From Hymenobacter sp. HSC-4F20 (lineage in GTDB: Bacteria > Bacteroidota > Bacteroidia > Cytophagales > Hymenobacteraceae), in the NCBI RefSeq assembly GCF_019599275.1, contig NZ_JAHZTD010000003.1, forward strand, positions 310,001-374,000: 64,000 nucleotides of DNA, given 5' to 3'. The position numbers and the translations under genes were made by a program. Below the pieces are notes generated by a model that saw only the letters and a program-made list of their open reading frames with translations, did not search any database and was not told the origin of the DNA. The first letter of the stretch is position 1; the number at the start of each line of letters is the position of its first letter. Below are positions 35,457 through 45,123 of this stretch, piece by piece.

Positions 35457-36260
35457 TTGCCTACCTCCACTACCGTGCGCTATATGAACCGGACTTCACT
35501 TACTGCCCTCGTACTTCTGCGCCTTTCGATGCTGGCTCTGCTCGGGGCGGCTTTCATGATGCCTACCGTAGTCCAGGCCGACATTGTGACTCTCAATGCC
35601 AATGATAACGGCAAGCAGGTGCAACTGAACGTAGGCGACCAACTGACGATTCGCTTGCCAACGATTTCGCCCCGCTTTGGCTGGCGCCTGACCCAAGCGT
35701 ACCCGGGGCAGCTGACGGTAACGACCACAAATGTGCTGCCGGGCCTGAGCAGCGGTGTACCGGGTGCGCCGGCTACCTTCGAAATTCACTTTCAGGCCGT
35801 AGGCACGGGTGGCCTTGACTTAGCCTTAGTGTCGGCCCAGCCGGGCACGGGCTACTCCACGCTGGGCGGCTTTTTCCACGTATTTGTTACCATTGATAAG
35901 CCCGGCGTGGCCAAAAACGTGAACATCACGGAGTACGGCAACCACAGCCGCGTAAAGGTGAACAAGGGCGACCAGCTGGCTATTCGGCTGGATAATACCG
36001 CTGGCTCGCAGTATCAGTGGGAGGTAATGCCCATTGCCGATAACGTCATCCAGCTGATTACGCCCCCGTCCGCCGCGCCGGCAAAGAAGCCGAAAAAGAA
36101 AGCCAAAGCAGGCAGCGCAGAAGACGTTACATTTCAGTTTCAGGCCCTGAACCCCGGCAAAACCACCCTGCGCTTTCTCTACCGCAACGCCACCAACAAC
36201 GAAGCCCCGCCCAAGCGCGACTTTGAGCTGGAGGTAGAAGTACCCGAGCCGCCCCGATAA
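35457..36260 (+). CDS. Secreted protein with two chagasin-like (I42 inhibitor) domains
   Basis: About 267 residues. A signal peptide covers roughly residues 9-42 (ending VVQA). Two similar beta domains follow. The first contains VQLNVGDQLTIRLPTISPRFGWRL and the second VKVNKGDQLAIRLDNTAGSQYQWEVM; each GDQL-IRL strand is followed by a W-containing strand. The second domain ends with DVTFQFQALNPGKTTLRFLYRN, the classical chagasin/I42 C-terminal pattern. A Lys-rich loop (KKPKKKAKA) interrupts domain 2. I42 proteins inhibit cysteine peptidases. The usual NPTTGY loop is not conserved here, so inhibition is unproven. ATG 35484 (MNRTSLTALV) is a possible alternative start. Confidence 0.7.
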   Translation: MPTSTTVRYMNRTSLTALVLLRLSMLALLGAAFMMPTVVQADIVTLNANDNGKQVQLNVGDQLTIRLPTISPRFGWRLTQAYPGQLTVTTTNVLPGLSSGVPGAPATFEIHFQAVGTGGLDLALVSAQPGTGYSTLGGFFHVFVTIDKPGVAKNVNITEYGNHSRVKVNKGDQLAIRLDNTAGSQYQWEVMPIADNVIQLITPPSAAPAKKPKKKAKAGSAEDVTFQFQALNPGKTTLRFLYRNATNNEAPPKRDFELEVEVPEPPR

Positions 36261-36336
36261 AAGCGGTACTACCGCCGTCGGCTTTCTATCTTGCTACCCC
36301 TGAACAACGGCTCTATGTCGTTGGCGGGCGGGCCGC

Positions 36337-38649
36337 ATGAAACGCGCATCAACAATCATTGCAGGAGTGGTACTGGCCTTGGCGGTAGCGTGGGCCCTTG
36401 ACCTGGCATTTCCGCTGCCGCCTACTCCCCAGTACTCGCCCATTGTACTGACATCCGACGGCACAGTGCTGCACGCCTACCTCAACCCCACCCAAAAGTG
36501 GCGGATGAAAACGGAGCTGCGCGAGATTACGCCCGTGCTGCGCAAGGCTATTATCGAGAAGGAAGACCGGTGGTTTCGGTGGCATTTCGGCGTGAACCCC
36601 GTAGCATTGGTGCAGGCGGCGGGGCGCAACGCGTTTGGCAAGGGGCGCACCACCGGGGCCAGCACCATTACCATGCAGGTGGCGCGGCTGCTGGAGCCGA
36701 AGGAGCGCACCTTCGGCAACAAGCTGCTGGAAATGCTGCGCGCTATGCAGCTGGAAGCCCATTACAGCAAGGATGAGATTCTGCAGCTCTACCTAAACCT
36801 AGTGCCCTACGGCGGCAACGTGGAAGGCGTGAAGTCGGCGGCTCTGCTCTACTTCCAGCAGCCTCCCGACTACCTGTCTCTGGCCCAAACCGTAACGCTG
36901 GCCATCATCCCGAACCGTCCGCGGGGGCTGGTGCTGGGCCGCAACAACGCCGCTGTGTTGCAGGAGCGCAACCGGTGGCTGAAACGGTTCGGGGAAGCCG
37001 GGCTTTTCCCCCAGCAGGATGTAGAGGATGCTTTGCTGGAACCCCTGGACGTACAGCGCCACGCGGCGCCCACGCTGGCGCCCCACCTCTCGCGGCGGCT
37101 GGTGCGGCAGTTTCCGCGGCAGGCTATTATTCGTTCCTCGCTGCACCGCAGCAAGCAGAGCAAGGCCGAAGACCTGACCCGCAACTACGTGCGCCGCCTC
37201 CACGAGCTGGGCATTACCCAGGCCGCCGTGCTGGTAGTGAACAACCGCACCCGGCAGGTAGAAGCCTACGTGGGCTCGGCCGATTTTCGCGACTTCGGCA
37301 GCCAGGGCCAGAACGATGGGGTAGTGGCCGTCCGCTCGCCGGGTAGCACGCTCAAGCCGTTTCTGTACGCGCTGGCCCTGGACCGCGGCCTAGTAACGCC
37401 CAAGCTGCTGCTGCCCGATGTGCCGACCAACTTCCAGGGCTACCGCCCCGAAAACTTCGACAAGCACTGCAACGGTGAGGTGACGCTGGAACGGGCCCTG
37501 GCCTACTCGCTCAACATTCCGGCCGTGCGCGTACTTAACCAGCTCGGCGTGCCCACCTTCACCGATAAGCTCCGCCAGGCCGGTTTTCAAAACGTAACCC
37601 GTAACCGCGCGCGCCTGGGCCTCAGCAGTATTCTGGGGGGCTGCGGCGCTACCCTAGAGGAACTCACGAACCTGTACGTGACGCTGGCCGACGGCGGCCA
37701 ACACACCGCGCTGCACCTGACTTCATCCCCGGAAAGAAAGCCGCCTGGGGAGGCGACTACCGCCCTGGTTTCGCCGGCGGCGGCGTTCCTGACCACCGAC
37801 ATCCTCAGCCAGCTTACCCGCCCCGACCTACCCCTGAACGCGGCCAGTAGTATGCGCCTGCCCAAGGTAGCCTGGAAAACCGGCACCAGCTACGGCCGCC
37901 GCGACGCCTGGAGTATCGGCTATAACCGGCAGTACACCATTGGGGTGTGGGTGGGCAACTTCAGCGGCCAGGGCAGCCCGGCCCTCACCGGTTCCGACGT
38001 AGCCACGCCCCTGCTCTTCGACCTGTTCAATGCCCTGGCCTACAACTCGCCCAACGATTGGTTTGTGCCACCCGCCACGCTGGACTTCCGGCTGGTATGC
38101 GCCGAAAGCGGGCTGGTGCCGGGCGAAAATTGCCCCAATCAAATCATCGACTACTTTCTGCCGAACAGAAGCAGTGGGCAGCGCTGCCAGCACCAGCGCG
38201 AGGTACTCGTTTCGGCCGACGGTAGCTTTACCTACTGCCGGGCCTGCGCCCCGGCGGCCGGGTATCGGCGGGAGCTCTACCCCAATTTGCTCCCCGAAGT
38301 GGCCGCTTACAAGGAGGCACAGGGAATTCCGTACCGCCGCCTACCCCCGCACAATCCACAATGCCAGCTGGTGCGGGGCGGGGCCGAACGGGCCCCGTCC
38401 ATTACCTCGCCTACTGCCAACACGGAATATGTGCTCAATGCCCGCGAGCAGCAGCAGCTTCTGCTCAGCTGTACTACCGACAGCGAGGTTCGGCAGGTAC
38501 ACTGGTATGTCAACGACCGGTTTGTGCGCACGGCGGCGGCCACCGAACGGGTCTTTATCCGGCCGCCGGCTGGTCAGCTCAAGATTTCCTGTGCCGATGA
38601 CCACGGCCGCAATGCCGATGTGGTTGTTACCGTCACGGAGCTAGAATAA
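36337..38649 (+). CDS. pbpC: Penicillin-binding protein 1C
   Basis: A 770-residue bifunctional peptidoglycan synthase. An N-terminal anchor (residues 7-26) precedes the GT51 transglycosylase domain, with the catalytic-glutamate region EKEDRWFRWHFG and TGASTITMQVARLLEP. The transpeptidase domain has the SxxK box at Ser337-Lys340 (SPGSTLKPF), YSLNIPAVR as the second motif, and the KTG box in AWKTGTSYG. The C-terminal BiPBP_C domain (ITSPTANTEYVLN to the end) is diagnostic of PBP1C. In E. coli pbpC is adjacent to the alpha-2-macroglobulin gene yfhM; here the same pair is separated by two small genes. The association suggests wall repair coupled to protease trapping. Confidence 0.94.
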   Translation: MKRASTIIAGVVLALAVAWALDLAFPLPPTPQYSPIVLTSDGTVLHAYLNPTQKWRMKTELREITPVLRKAIIEKEDRWFRWHFGVNPVALVQAAGRNAFGKGRTTGASTITMQVARLLEPKERTFGNKLLEMLRAMQLEAHYSKDEILQLYLNLVPYGGNVEGVKSAALLYFQQPPDYLSLAQTVTLAIIPNRPRGLVLGRNNAAVLQERNRWLKRFGEAGLFPQQDVEDALLEPLDVQRHAAPTLAPHLSRRLVRQFPRQAIIRSSLHRSKQSKAEDLTRNYVRRLHELGITQAAVLVVNNRTRQVEAYVGSADFRDFGSQGQNDGVVAVRSPGSTLKPFLYALALDRGLVTPKLLLPDVPTNFQGYRPENFDKHCNGEVTLERALAYSLNIPAVRVLNQLGVPTFTDKLRQAGFQNVTRNRARLGLSSILGGCGATLEELTNLYVTLADGGQHTALHLTSSPERKPPGEATTALVSPAAAFLTTDILSQLTRPDLPLNAASSMRLPKVAWKTGTSYGRRDAWSIGYNRQYTIGVWVGNFSGQGSPALTGSDVATPLLFDLFNALAYNSPNDWFVPPATLDFRLVCAESGLVPGENCPNQIIDYFLPNRSSGQRCQHQREVLVSADGSFTYCRACAPAAGYRRELYPNLLPEVAAYKEAQGIPYRRLPPHNPQCQLVRGGAERAPSITSPTANTEYVLNAREQQQLLLSCTTDSEVRQVHWYVNDRFVRTAAATERVFIRPPAGQLKISCADDHGRNADVVVTVTELE

Positions 38650-39028
38650 TGGGTATCCCTTCCTGCGCCTCTAAAGCCAGCCCGCGGGCAGTGTTTTTCT
38701 AGAGCTGGGCTGTGCATGGGCGCTGGGTTGGCGGCCGGGGCGGGGGTAGCCTATTATTTTATTCGGCGGCCACAACCTTTTGGTGTTGCCCTGGTTTACC
38801 TGCCTTGGAGCGCCAGAAGCATGGTTGTATTCTTCCGGAAGAAGTCTGGACGGTACCACCCTGATAATCAGAACGCCCTTTATTTTTTCACAGAATTACA
38901 TCATCATCAGGCAGCGGGCCGGGCATTCCGGGTGTCCTTGCGCCTGATGTTTGGAATACAGCCTGCCTCTACGCAGCCTGTAGCGTGTTAAGCTACATAC
39001 ACTGTGCGGTAGCTGCTTTACCTAGGAT
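38650..39028. other. Intergenic region, no gene supported
   Basis: The open frames here (for example 38716-38991 plus) lack a recognisable product, family motif or plausible start context. No strong hairpin was seen after pbpC. The region probably holds the promoter of the efflux genes that follow. Confidence 0.55.
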
Positions 39029-40381
39029 ATGAAACAGATGAAACGGGTGCTCCGACTGTTGCTTGGGCTGTTGCTGCTTGCTCCGGCCTGGCTGCAAGCC
39101 CAACCTACCTCCCCTCCGCCGCCTCCCAGCCAGCTTACGCTGGAGCAGTGCCTGCAGTACGCCTTGCAAAACCAGCCGGTGCTGCGCCAGGCCCGCATTG
39201 ATGAAGAAACCAACGAAGCCACTATCCGCATCGGGTTGGCGGGCTGGTTACCGCAGGTGGGCCTCAATGCCACCGGGCAGCATTATTTCCAGCTACCCTA
39301 CACCGTGTTTCCAAACGCCGATGGGGTAAGCGTGCCCCGTCAGATTGGCTTGCGCAACACCTCCACGGTAGGCTTATCGGCTACCCAGGCCCTGTACAAC
39401 AACGATGTGCGCCTGGCCCTGCGCACGGCGCGGCCTTCGCGGCAGTTCTACCAGCAGAACACCACGGGCGTACGCATTGATGTAGTGACGGATGTCAGCA
39501 AGGCTTTCTACGACGTGCTGCTTTCCCAGCGCCAGCTCGATGTGCTCAACGAGGACATTGTGCGCCTGCAGCGCAGTCTCCAGGATGCCCGGGCCCGCTA
39601 CGAAGCCGGCATTGTTGATAAAACCGACTACAAACAGGCCGAAATTCTGCTTAACAACTCTATTGCGGCCCGCAAGCAGGCCCAGGAAGCCATTAAGGCG
39701 AAATCGGCCTACCTGCGCGAGTTGATGGGCTTGAGCGGGCAGCAGCCCCTAACCCTGCAGTACGACACGGTGCGGCTGATGCAAGACGCGGTAGTAGATA
39801 CGGCCGTGGTCCTGGACCCTACCAACCGCATTGAGCTACAGCAGCTGCAAACCCAAAAGGCGCTGCAATCGGCCCAGATCAGCTACTACCGCTGGGGGTT
39901 CCTGCCGTCCGTGTCGGCCTTCGGCAACTACAACGCGGTATTCCAGAACAACAACTTCGGCGACCTGTACAGCCAGCGCTTCCCCAACTCCTATGCTGGT
40001 CTGCAGTTGAGCCTGCCCATTTTCCAGGGTACGCGGCGCCTGCAAAACCTGCGCCGCGAGCGGCTCACCGACCAGCGCATCGACCAGGACATCCTGGCCA
40101 CCCGCAACCGCATCAACACCGAGTTTGAGCAAGCCCTGGCCAGCTACAAAGGCTACTACATGGACTACCTCATCGGGCAGCGCAACCTGGCCCTGTCCAA
40201 AGAAGTGTACTCAGTAGTAAACCTGCAGTACCGGGAAGGCATCAAAACCTACCTCGATGTGATTGTGGCCCAAACCACCCTTCGCACGGCTCAGCTTAAC
40301 TACTACAGCGCCCTGTTTCAGGTGCTGAGCAGCAAGGTGGATTTGCTGCGGGCCCAGGGCAACTTAGCTACCTCTTACTGA
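39029..40381 (+). CDS. TolC-family outer membrane efflux protein
   Basis: A 450-residue outer membrane factor. The signal peptide ends near LLLAPAWLQA. Two OEP repeats follow: the first starts at LTLEQCLQYALQNQPVLRQA and contains the coiled coil VLNEDIVRLQRSLQDARARYEAGIVDKTD; the second ends with NLQYREGIKTYLDVIVAQTTL. TolC proteins form a trimeric exit duct through the outer membrane. The gene is the first of three same-strand genes that encode a complete RND pump. ATG 39038 (MKRVLR) is an equally good start. Confidence 0.93.
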   Translation: MKQMKRVLRLLLGLLLLAPAWLQAQPTSPPPPPSQLTLEQCLQYALQNQPVLRQARIDEETNEATIRIGLAGWLPQVGLNATGQHYFQLPYTVFPNADGVSVPRQIGLRNTSTVGLSATQALYNNDVRLALRTARPSRQFYQQNTTGVRIDVVTDVSKAFYDVLLSQRQLDVLNEDIVRLQRSLQDARARYEAGIVDKTDYKQAEILLNNSIAARKQAQEAIKAKSAYLRELMGLSGQQPLTLQYDTVRLMQDAVVDTAVVLDPTNRIELQQLQTQKALQSAQISYYRWGFLPSVSAFGNYNAVFQNNNFGDLYSQRFPNSYAGLQLSLPIFQGTRRLQNLRRERLTDQRIDQDILATRNRINTEFEQALASYKGYYMDYLIGQRNLALSKEVYSVVNLQYREGIKTYLDVIVAQTTLRTAQLNYYSALFQVLSSKVDLLRAQGNLATSY

Positions 40382-40516
40382 CCACTCATAGGGTAGCGCG
40401 CTTGTACTGGCTGCCTGCTCTACCAGTCCCGGGCTTTCTAATGCTCGCTCCCCTTATTCCCCGCCTTCCTTCTAAGCTCGGAGGCCTAGCTGCTGAGCTC
40501 TCTGAAAATACCTGAT

Positions 40517-41695
40517 ATGAAGAAGACTTTTCTTGTTTTGTCGTATGCCGCGGGCCTGCTGGCCGTTGCCAGCTGCGGCAACAAAGAGGCCGAAAAACCG
40601 GCCGGCCCGCCGCCTGCTACGCCCGTTACCCTAACCACGGCCCGCGTAACGGATGCCGTGTATTACGATGAGTACCCAGCTACTGTCGTCGCCATCAACA
40701 ACGTGGAGCTGCGCAGTCAGGTAGCGGGCTTTATCACGGGCATCTTTTTCAAGGAAGGCGACGTGGTGCAGAAGGGCAAAACCCTGTATGAAATTGACCG
40801 GCGCAAGTACCAGGCCGCGTACCAGCAGGCGCTGGCAGGCCTGCGCAGCACTCAGGCTACCGTGCAGAACGCCCAGGTAAACCTGAACCGCTACGAGCGG
40901 CTGCTGGAGCAGGACGCCGTGGCCCGCCAGATTGTGGACAATGCCCGCACCAACTACGCTACGGCCCAGGCTCAGGTAGGCGTAGCTCAGGCCAACGTAG
41001 CCGCCGCCCGCACCGACCTGGATTACTCCCTGATCAAAGCGCCATTTACCGGCCGTATTGGAATTTCGCAGGTGCGTTTGGGCTCCCAGGTAAGTCCCGG
41101 CTCTACCTTGCTCAACACCATCAGCGGCGAAGACCCGATGGGCGTAGACTTTGTCATTACCGAGTCGGACCTTACCCGCTTCACTGATCTGCAGCGCCAA
41201 AACAGCGGCAGCGCCAGCGACTCTACTTTCCGCTTGGTGCTACCCGATGGCACCCGCTACGAGCAGCCCGGTAAGATTCTGGCCATCGACCGGGGCGTGA
41301 ACCAGCAGACTGGTACCGTTCAGATTCGGGTGCAGTTCAGCAACCCGCAGCGCCAGCTCAAGGACGGCATGAGCACGGTGCTGCGCGTGCTCAACCGGCA
41401 GTCGGGCCGCCGCATCGTGATTCCCTACAAAGCCGTGACCGAGCAAATGGGTGAAAACTTCGTGTTTGTGGCCGGCGACAGCAGCAAGGCCTACCAGCGC
41501 AAAGTGCAGCTGGGTCCGCGCCTGCGCGACCAAGTTGTGATTATCAGTGGCATTAAAGAAAACGACCAGGTAGTAACAGAAGGCCTGCAGCGCCTGCGCG
41601 ACGGCGGTCAGATTCAGACGGGTGCCCCCGGCCAGGCCGGAGCCTCGGGCCAGGGCGGTGCCGGTGCCCCAGCTGCGGGCGGAGGCGCCAAATAA
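40517..41695 (+). CDS. RND efflux periplasmic adaptor (membrane fusion protein), lipoprotein
   Basis: A 392-residue AcrA/MexA-type adaptor. The N-terminus MKKTFLVLSYAAGLLAVASC ends in a lipobox with Cys20. The order is: beta strand VELRSQVAGFITGIFFKEGDVV (first half of the lipoyl domain), alpha-helical hairpin with AAYQQALAGLRSTQATVQNA, second lipoyl half LIKAPFTGRIGISQV, beta-barrel, and membrane-proximal domain (VVTEGLQRLRDGGQI). A short Gly/Ala-rich tail follows. It bridges the RND transporter to the TolC protein. It lies 135 bp after the tolC-like gene and 200 bp before the transporter gene. Confidence 0.95.
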   Translation: MKKTFLVLSYAAGLLAVASCGNKEAEKPAGPPPATPVTLTTARVTDAVYYDEYPATVVAINNVELRSQVAGFITGIFFKEGDVVQKGKTLYEIDRRKYQAAYQQALAGLRSTQATVQNAQVNLNRYERLLEQDAVARQIVDNARTNYATAQAQVGVAQANVAAARTDLDYSLIKAPFTGRIGISQVRLGSQVSPGSTLLNTISGEDPMGVDFVITESDLTRFTDLQRQNSGSASDSTFRLVLPDGTRYEQPGKILAIDRGVNQQTGTVQIRVQFSNPQRQLKDGMSTVLRVLNRQSGRRIVIPYKAVTEQMGENFVFVAGDSSKAYQRKVQLGPRLRDQVVIISGIKENDQVVTEGLQRLRDGGQIQTGAPGQAGASGQGGAGAPAAGGGAK

Positions 41696-41895
41696 TTCTG
41701 GGCCAGAGCTAGCAGCCTGCTTTTCTCCACGGCACTTTCTGCGCTCCAAGCAGCCGGGCCAAGGGTAGCACCTCTCGGCAAACGAGTTACTGGCTCTGGT
41801 TTTTCACTTTACTAAAGCAGCCACCTCTCCTTCCCCAGGAGGTGAGTTAGTCCGGCTCGGGCTTTCATCCAAGCAGCGCATCTATTTCCTCTGAT

Positions 41896-44800
41896 ATGAT
41901 TGCAGAAACCTTTATCCGGCGCCCCGTTACCGCCATTGTCACCTCCTTGGTGATTGTGCTGGTGGGGGTGCTGGCCATCCTGAACCTGCCCGTGGGGCAG
42001 TATCCGGAAATTACGCCCCCCACCGTATCGGTGAGCGGCACCTATACCGGTGCCGACGCCCAGACCGTGGAGCAGACCGTGGCCACGCCCGTGGAAGTGC
42101 AGGTGAACGGCACCCCGGGCATGACCTACCTGCAAAGCAACAGCACCAGCAACGGGCAGATGAGCATGACGGTGAACTTCGAGGTAGGCACCGACATCAA
42201 CATTGCGGCTCTCGACGTGCAGAACCGCGTGGGCATTGCCCAGCCTACCCTGCCCCAGGAAGTACAGCGCCTGGGCCTGGTGGTGCGCAAGCGTAACCCC
42301 AGCATCCTGATGCTGGTGGCCCTCTACGCGCCCAAGGGCTCGCACAACACTACCTTCCTCGACAACTACGCCAACGTCTTCATCAAGGACGCCTTGCTGC
42401 GCACCAAGGGGGTAGGCGATATTGTGAGCCGCGCCGACGACTTCTCGATGCGCGTGTGGCTGAACCCCGACAAGCTTTCCCAACTAGGCGTAACGGCCCA
42501 GGAAGTAACGGCCGCTATTCAGGAGCAGAACGCCCAGATTGCGGCCGGCTCCATTGGAGCCCCGCCCGCCCAAACCGGCCAGACGTTTGAGTACATCGTC
42601 TTCGTGAAAGGCCGCCTCACCGACACCGAGGAGTTCGGCAACGTCATCGTGAAAACCCGGCCCGAAGACGGCTCCGTGGTGTATCTGAAAGATGTGGCCC
42701 GCCTGGAGCTGGGCAAGTTCAACTACGCCAACAACTCCTTCGTGGACGGCAAGCGCGCCGCCTACCTGCTGGTGTACCAAGCCCCCGGGGCCAACGCCCT
42801 CGAAACCTACGAGAACGTGCTGGGCACCATGGCCCAGCTGAAAAAGCAGTTCCCCGCCGACCTCGACTACGTAGTGCCTTTCGAAGCCGCTTCGGTTGTA
42901 AAAGTGTCGATTGAGGAAGTGCTGCACACGCTGGTAGAAGCCCTGGTACTGGTAATTATTGTGGTGTTCCTGTTCCTGCAAAGCTGGCGCTCCACCCTGA
43001 TTCCGGTGCTGGCTATTCCGGTGTCCATCATCGGCACGTTCATCATGTTTATCCCGCTGGGCTTCACCATCAACACCCTGACCATGTTCGGCTTTGTGCT
43101 GGCCATTGGTATTGTGGTCGATGATGCCATTGTGGTGGTGGAGGCTGTGGAGCACAACATGAACGAGCGCGGCATGAATCCCCTGGACGCTACCCTAACG
43201 GCCATGCGCGAGATTTCGGCCCCGGTTATTGCCATTGCCCTGATTCTGGCCGCTGTATTCGTGCCGGTAGGTTTCATTCCCGGTATCACGGGGCGCCTGT
43301 ACCAGCAGTTCGCTATTACCATCGCCATTTCCGTGATTATCTCGGCTTTCGTGGCGCTTTCGCTTACTCCGGCTTTGTGCGTGTTGCTGCTCAAGCCCCA
43401 TAAGCGCAACGAGGAGTCGAAAGGCCTGGACAAGTTCTTCTTTAAGTTCAACGCGTGGTTTGACCGCGTGACCAGCAAGTACGGTAAGGGCGTACAGCGC
43501 GGCATCAAGCACTCCCGCTTCGTGGTGGTTATTCTGGTGTGCATTGTGGCCGGCACTGGCCTGCTGTTCGCCAAGAAGCCCGGCGGCTTTATCCCGACGG
43601 AAGACGAGGGCCGGGTAATTATCACCTTCAACCTGCCCGAAGCCTCCTCCACGGAGCGCACCGTGAACACGCTAAACGCCATTATGAAGGAGCTAGGCCA
43701 GATTAAAGGCATCCGCCACTACGCGGGCCTGGGCGGCCTAAACGCGGTTAACTTCTCCTCTAAGTCGAACAGCGGTACGGTATTCTGCCAGCTGCAGCCC
43801 TGGGAAGAGCGCAAAGACGAAAAGCTGCAGCTTCAGGGCCTGATTGCGACCATTCAGCAGCGCCTGAGCCACTTGAAGGAAGCCAACATCGTTGTGATTT
43901 CGCCGCCGGCTATTCCGGGCCTGGGCAACACGGGGGGCTTCTCCTTTATTCTGCAGGAACGCGAGGCCGGCGGCGACATCAAGAACTTCGATGCCCAACT
44001 CCAGAACTTCCTCGGAGCCCTGCGCAAGCGCCCCGAAATTACGGGTCCCTTCTCCTTCTTCACGGCCAACACGCCCGGCTACCAGCTGACTATTGACCGC
44101 GAAAAAGCCAAGAAGCTGGGCGTTTCGATTTCGGATATCGGTACGGCCCTGCGCACTTACCTGGGCTCGTCCTACGTAAACGACTTCACGGTGTACGGCC
44201 GAAACTTTAGGGTAGTAACCCAGGCCGACTCCATGTACCGCGCCGATATCAGCAACCTGGGCCAGTACTACGTGCGCAACAGCCAGGGCGGCATGGTGCC
44301 GCTGAGCACGCTCACCAGCTACCAGCGCACCGAATCGGCCCCGCTTATTTCGCACTACAATCTGTTCCGCTCGGCGGAAATCAACGGTAACGCGGCCCCC
44401 GGCTACTCCTCCGGCGACGCCATCAAGGCTCTGCAGGAAACGGCTGCACAGTCGCTGCCGGCGGGCTATGGCTTCGAGTTCTCGGGGCTGAGCCGGGAAG
44501 AGCAGTTAGCAGGTGGCCAGACGATTTACATTTTCGCCTTGTCGCTCACCTTCGTGTTCCTGTTCCTGGCGGCGCTGTATGAAAGCTGGTCGGTGCCCTT
44601 CTCGGTGCTGCTGGCCGTGCCGCTGGGTGCGTTCGGCGCTATTCTGGCTCTGATTTTCCTGCCCAAGCTTACCAACAACGTCTACGCCCAGATTGGTCTG
44701 ATTACGCTGATTGGTTTGTCGGCCAAAAACGCCATTCTGATTATTGAATTCGCCAAGGAACGGGTAGACAAGGGCATGCCGCTGGTAGATGCTACCCTGG

Positions 44801-45123
44801 AAGCCGTGCGTCTGCGCCTGCGCCCCATCGTCATGACTTCGCTGGCCTTCATTCTGGGCGTACTGCCGCTGGTGTTTGCCTCCGGCGCTGGTGCTCAAAG
44901 CCGCCAGACCATCGGCTGGACGGTGTTGGGTGGTATGCTCTCGGCTACGCTACTGGCTATCTTCATCGTGCCGGTGCTCTACGTGCTTATCACGCGCTTT
45001 GCCTATGGTAAGGAGAAGCTGGCCGAGTTGGAAGCTAACTACAAGCCCGACGAAGAACACGGCGGCCCTCAAGAAGAAGGCCCTGGTGAAGGAAACCACT
45101 CCCCCGTGCCCAGCCCCGCCTAA
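41896..45123 (+). CDS. RND multidrug efflux transporter, HAE1 (AcrB/MexB) family
   Basis: A 1075-residue inner-membrane proton/drug antiporter with twelve predicted helices and two large periplasmic loops. The N-terminus FIRRPVTAIVTSLVIVLVGV is typical. The proton relay is intact: Asp409-Asp410 in GIVVDDAIVVVEAVEHNM and Lys944 in SAKNAILIIEFAKE. HAE1 family features include TGADAQTVEQTVATPVE, NVYAQIGLITLIG and SRQTIGWTVLGGM. The C-terminal tail is charged and Pro-rich. Together with the two preceding genes it makes a complete tripartite pump; substrates cannot be read from sequence. No adjacent TetR or other local repressor gene was found. A terminator follows. Confidence 0.96.
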   Translation: MIAETFIRRPVTAIVTSLVIVLVGVLAILNLPVGQYPEITPPTVSVSGTYTGADAQTVEQTVATPVEVQVNGTPGMTYLQSNSTSNGQMSMTVNFEVGTDINIAALDVQNRVGIAQPTLPQEVQRLGLVVRKRNPSILMLVALYAPKGSHNTTFLDNYANVFIKDALLRTKGVGDIVSRADDFSMRVWLNPDKLSQLGVTAQEVTAAIQEQNAQIAAGSIGAPPAQTGQTFEYIVFVKGRLTDTEEFGNVIVKTRPEDGSVVYLKDVARLELGKFNYANNSFVDGKRAAYLLVYQAPGANALETYENVLGTMAQLKKQFPADLDYVVPFEAASVVKVSIEEVLHTLVEALVLVIIVVFLFLQSWRSTLIPVLAIPVSIIGTFIMFIPLGFTINTLTMFGFVLAIGIVVDDAIVVVEAVEHNMNERGMNPLDATLTAMREISAPVIAIALILAAVFVPVGFIPGITGRLYQQFAITIAISVIISAFVALSLTPALCVLLLKPHKRNEESKGLDKFFFKFNAWFDRVTSKYGKGVQRGIKHSRFVVVILVCIVAGTGLLFAKKPGGFIPTEDEGRVIITFNLPEASSTERTVNTLNAIMKELGQIKGIRHYAGLGGLNAVNFSSKSNSGTVFCQLQPWEERKDEKLQLQGLIATIQQRLSHLKEANIVVISPPAIPGLGNTGGFSFILQEREAGGDIKNFDAQLQNFLGALRKRPEITGPFSFFTANTPGYQLTIDREKAKKLGVSISDIGTALRTYLGSSYVNDFTVYGRNFRVVTQADSMYRADISNLGQYYVRNSQGGMVPLSTLTSYQRTESAPLISHYNLFRSAEINGNAAPGYSSGDAIKALQETAAQSLPAGYGFEFSGLSREEQLAGGQTIYIFALSLTFVFLFLAALYESWSVPFSVLLAVPLGAFGAILALIFLPKLTNNVYAQIGLITLIGLSAKNAILIIEFAKERVDKGMPLVDATLEAVRLRLRPIVMTSLAFILGVLPLVFASGAGAQSRQTIGWTVLGGMLSATLLAIFIVPVLYVLITRFAYGKEKLAELEANYKPDEEHGGPQEEGPGEGNHSPVPSPA

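Noticed and set aside
38716..38991. 91-codon open frame in the pbpC-tolC spacer
   Set aside because: No recognisable motif or start signal; the composition does not differ from non-coding spacer.
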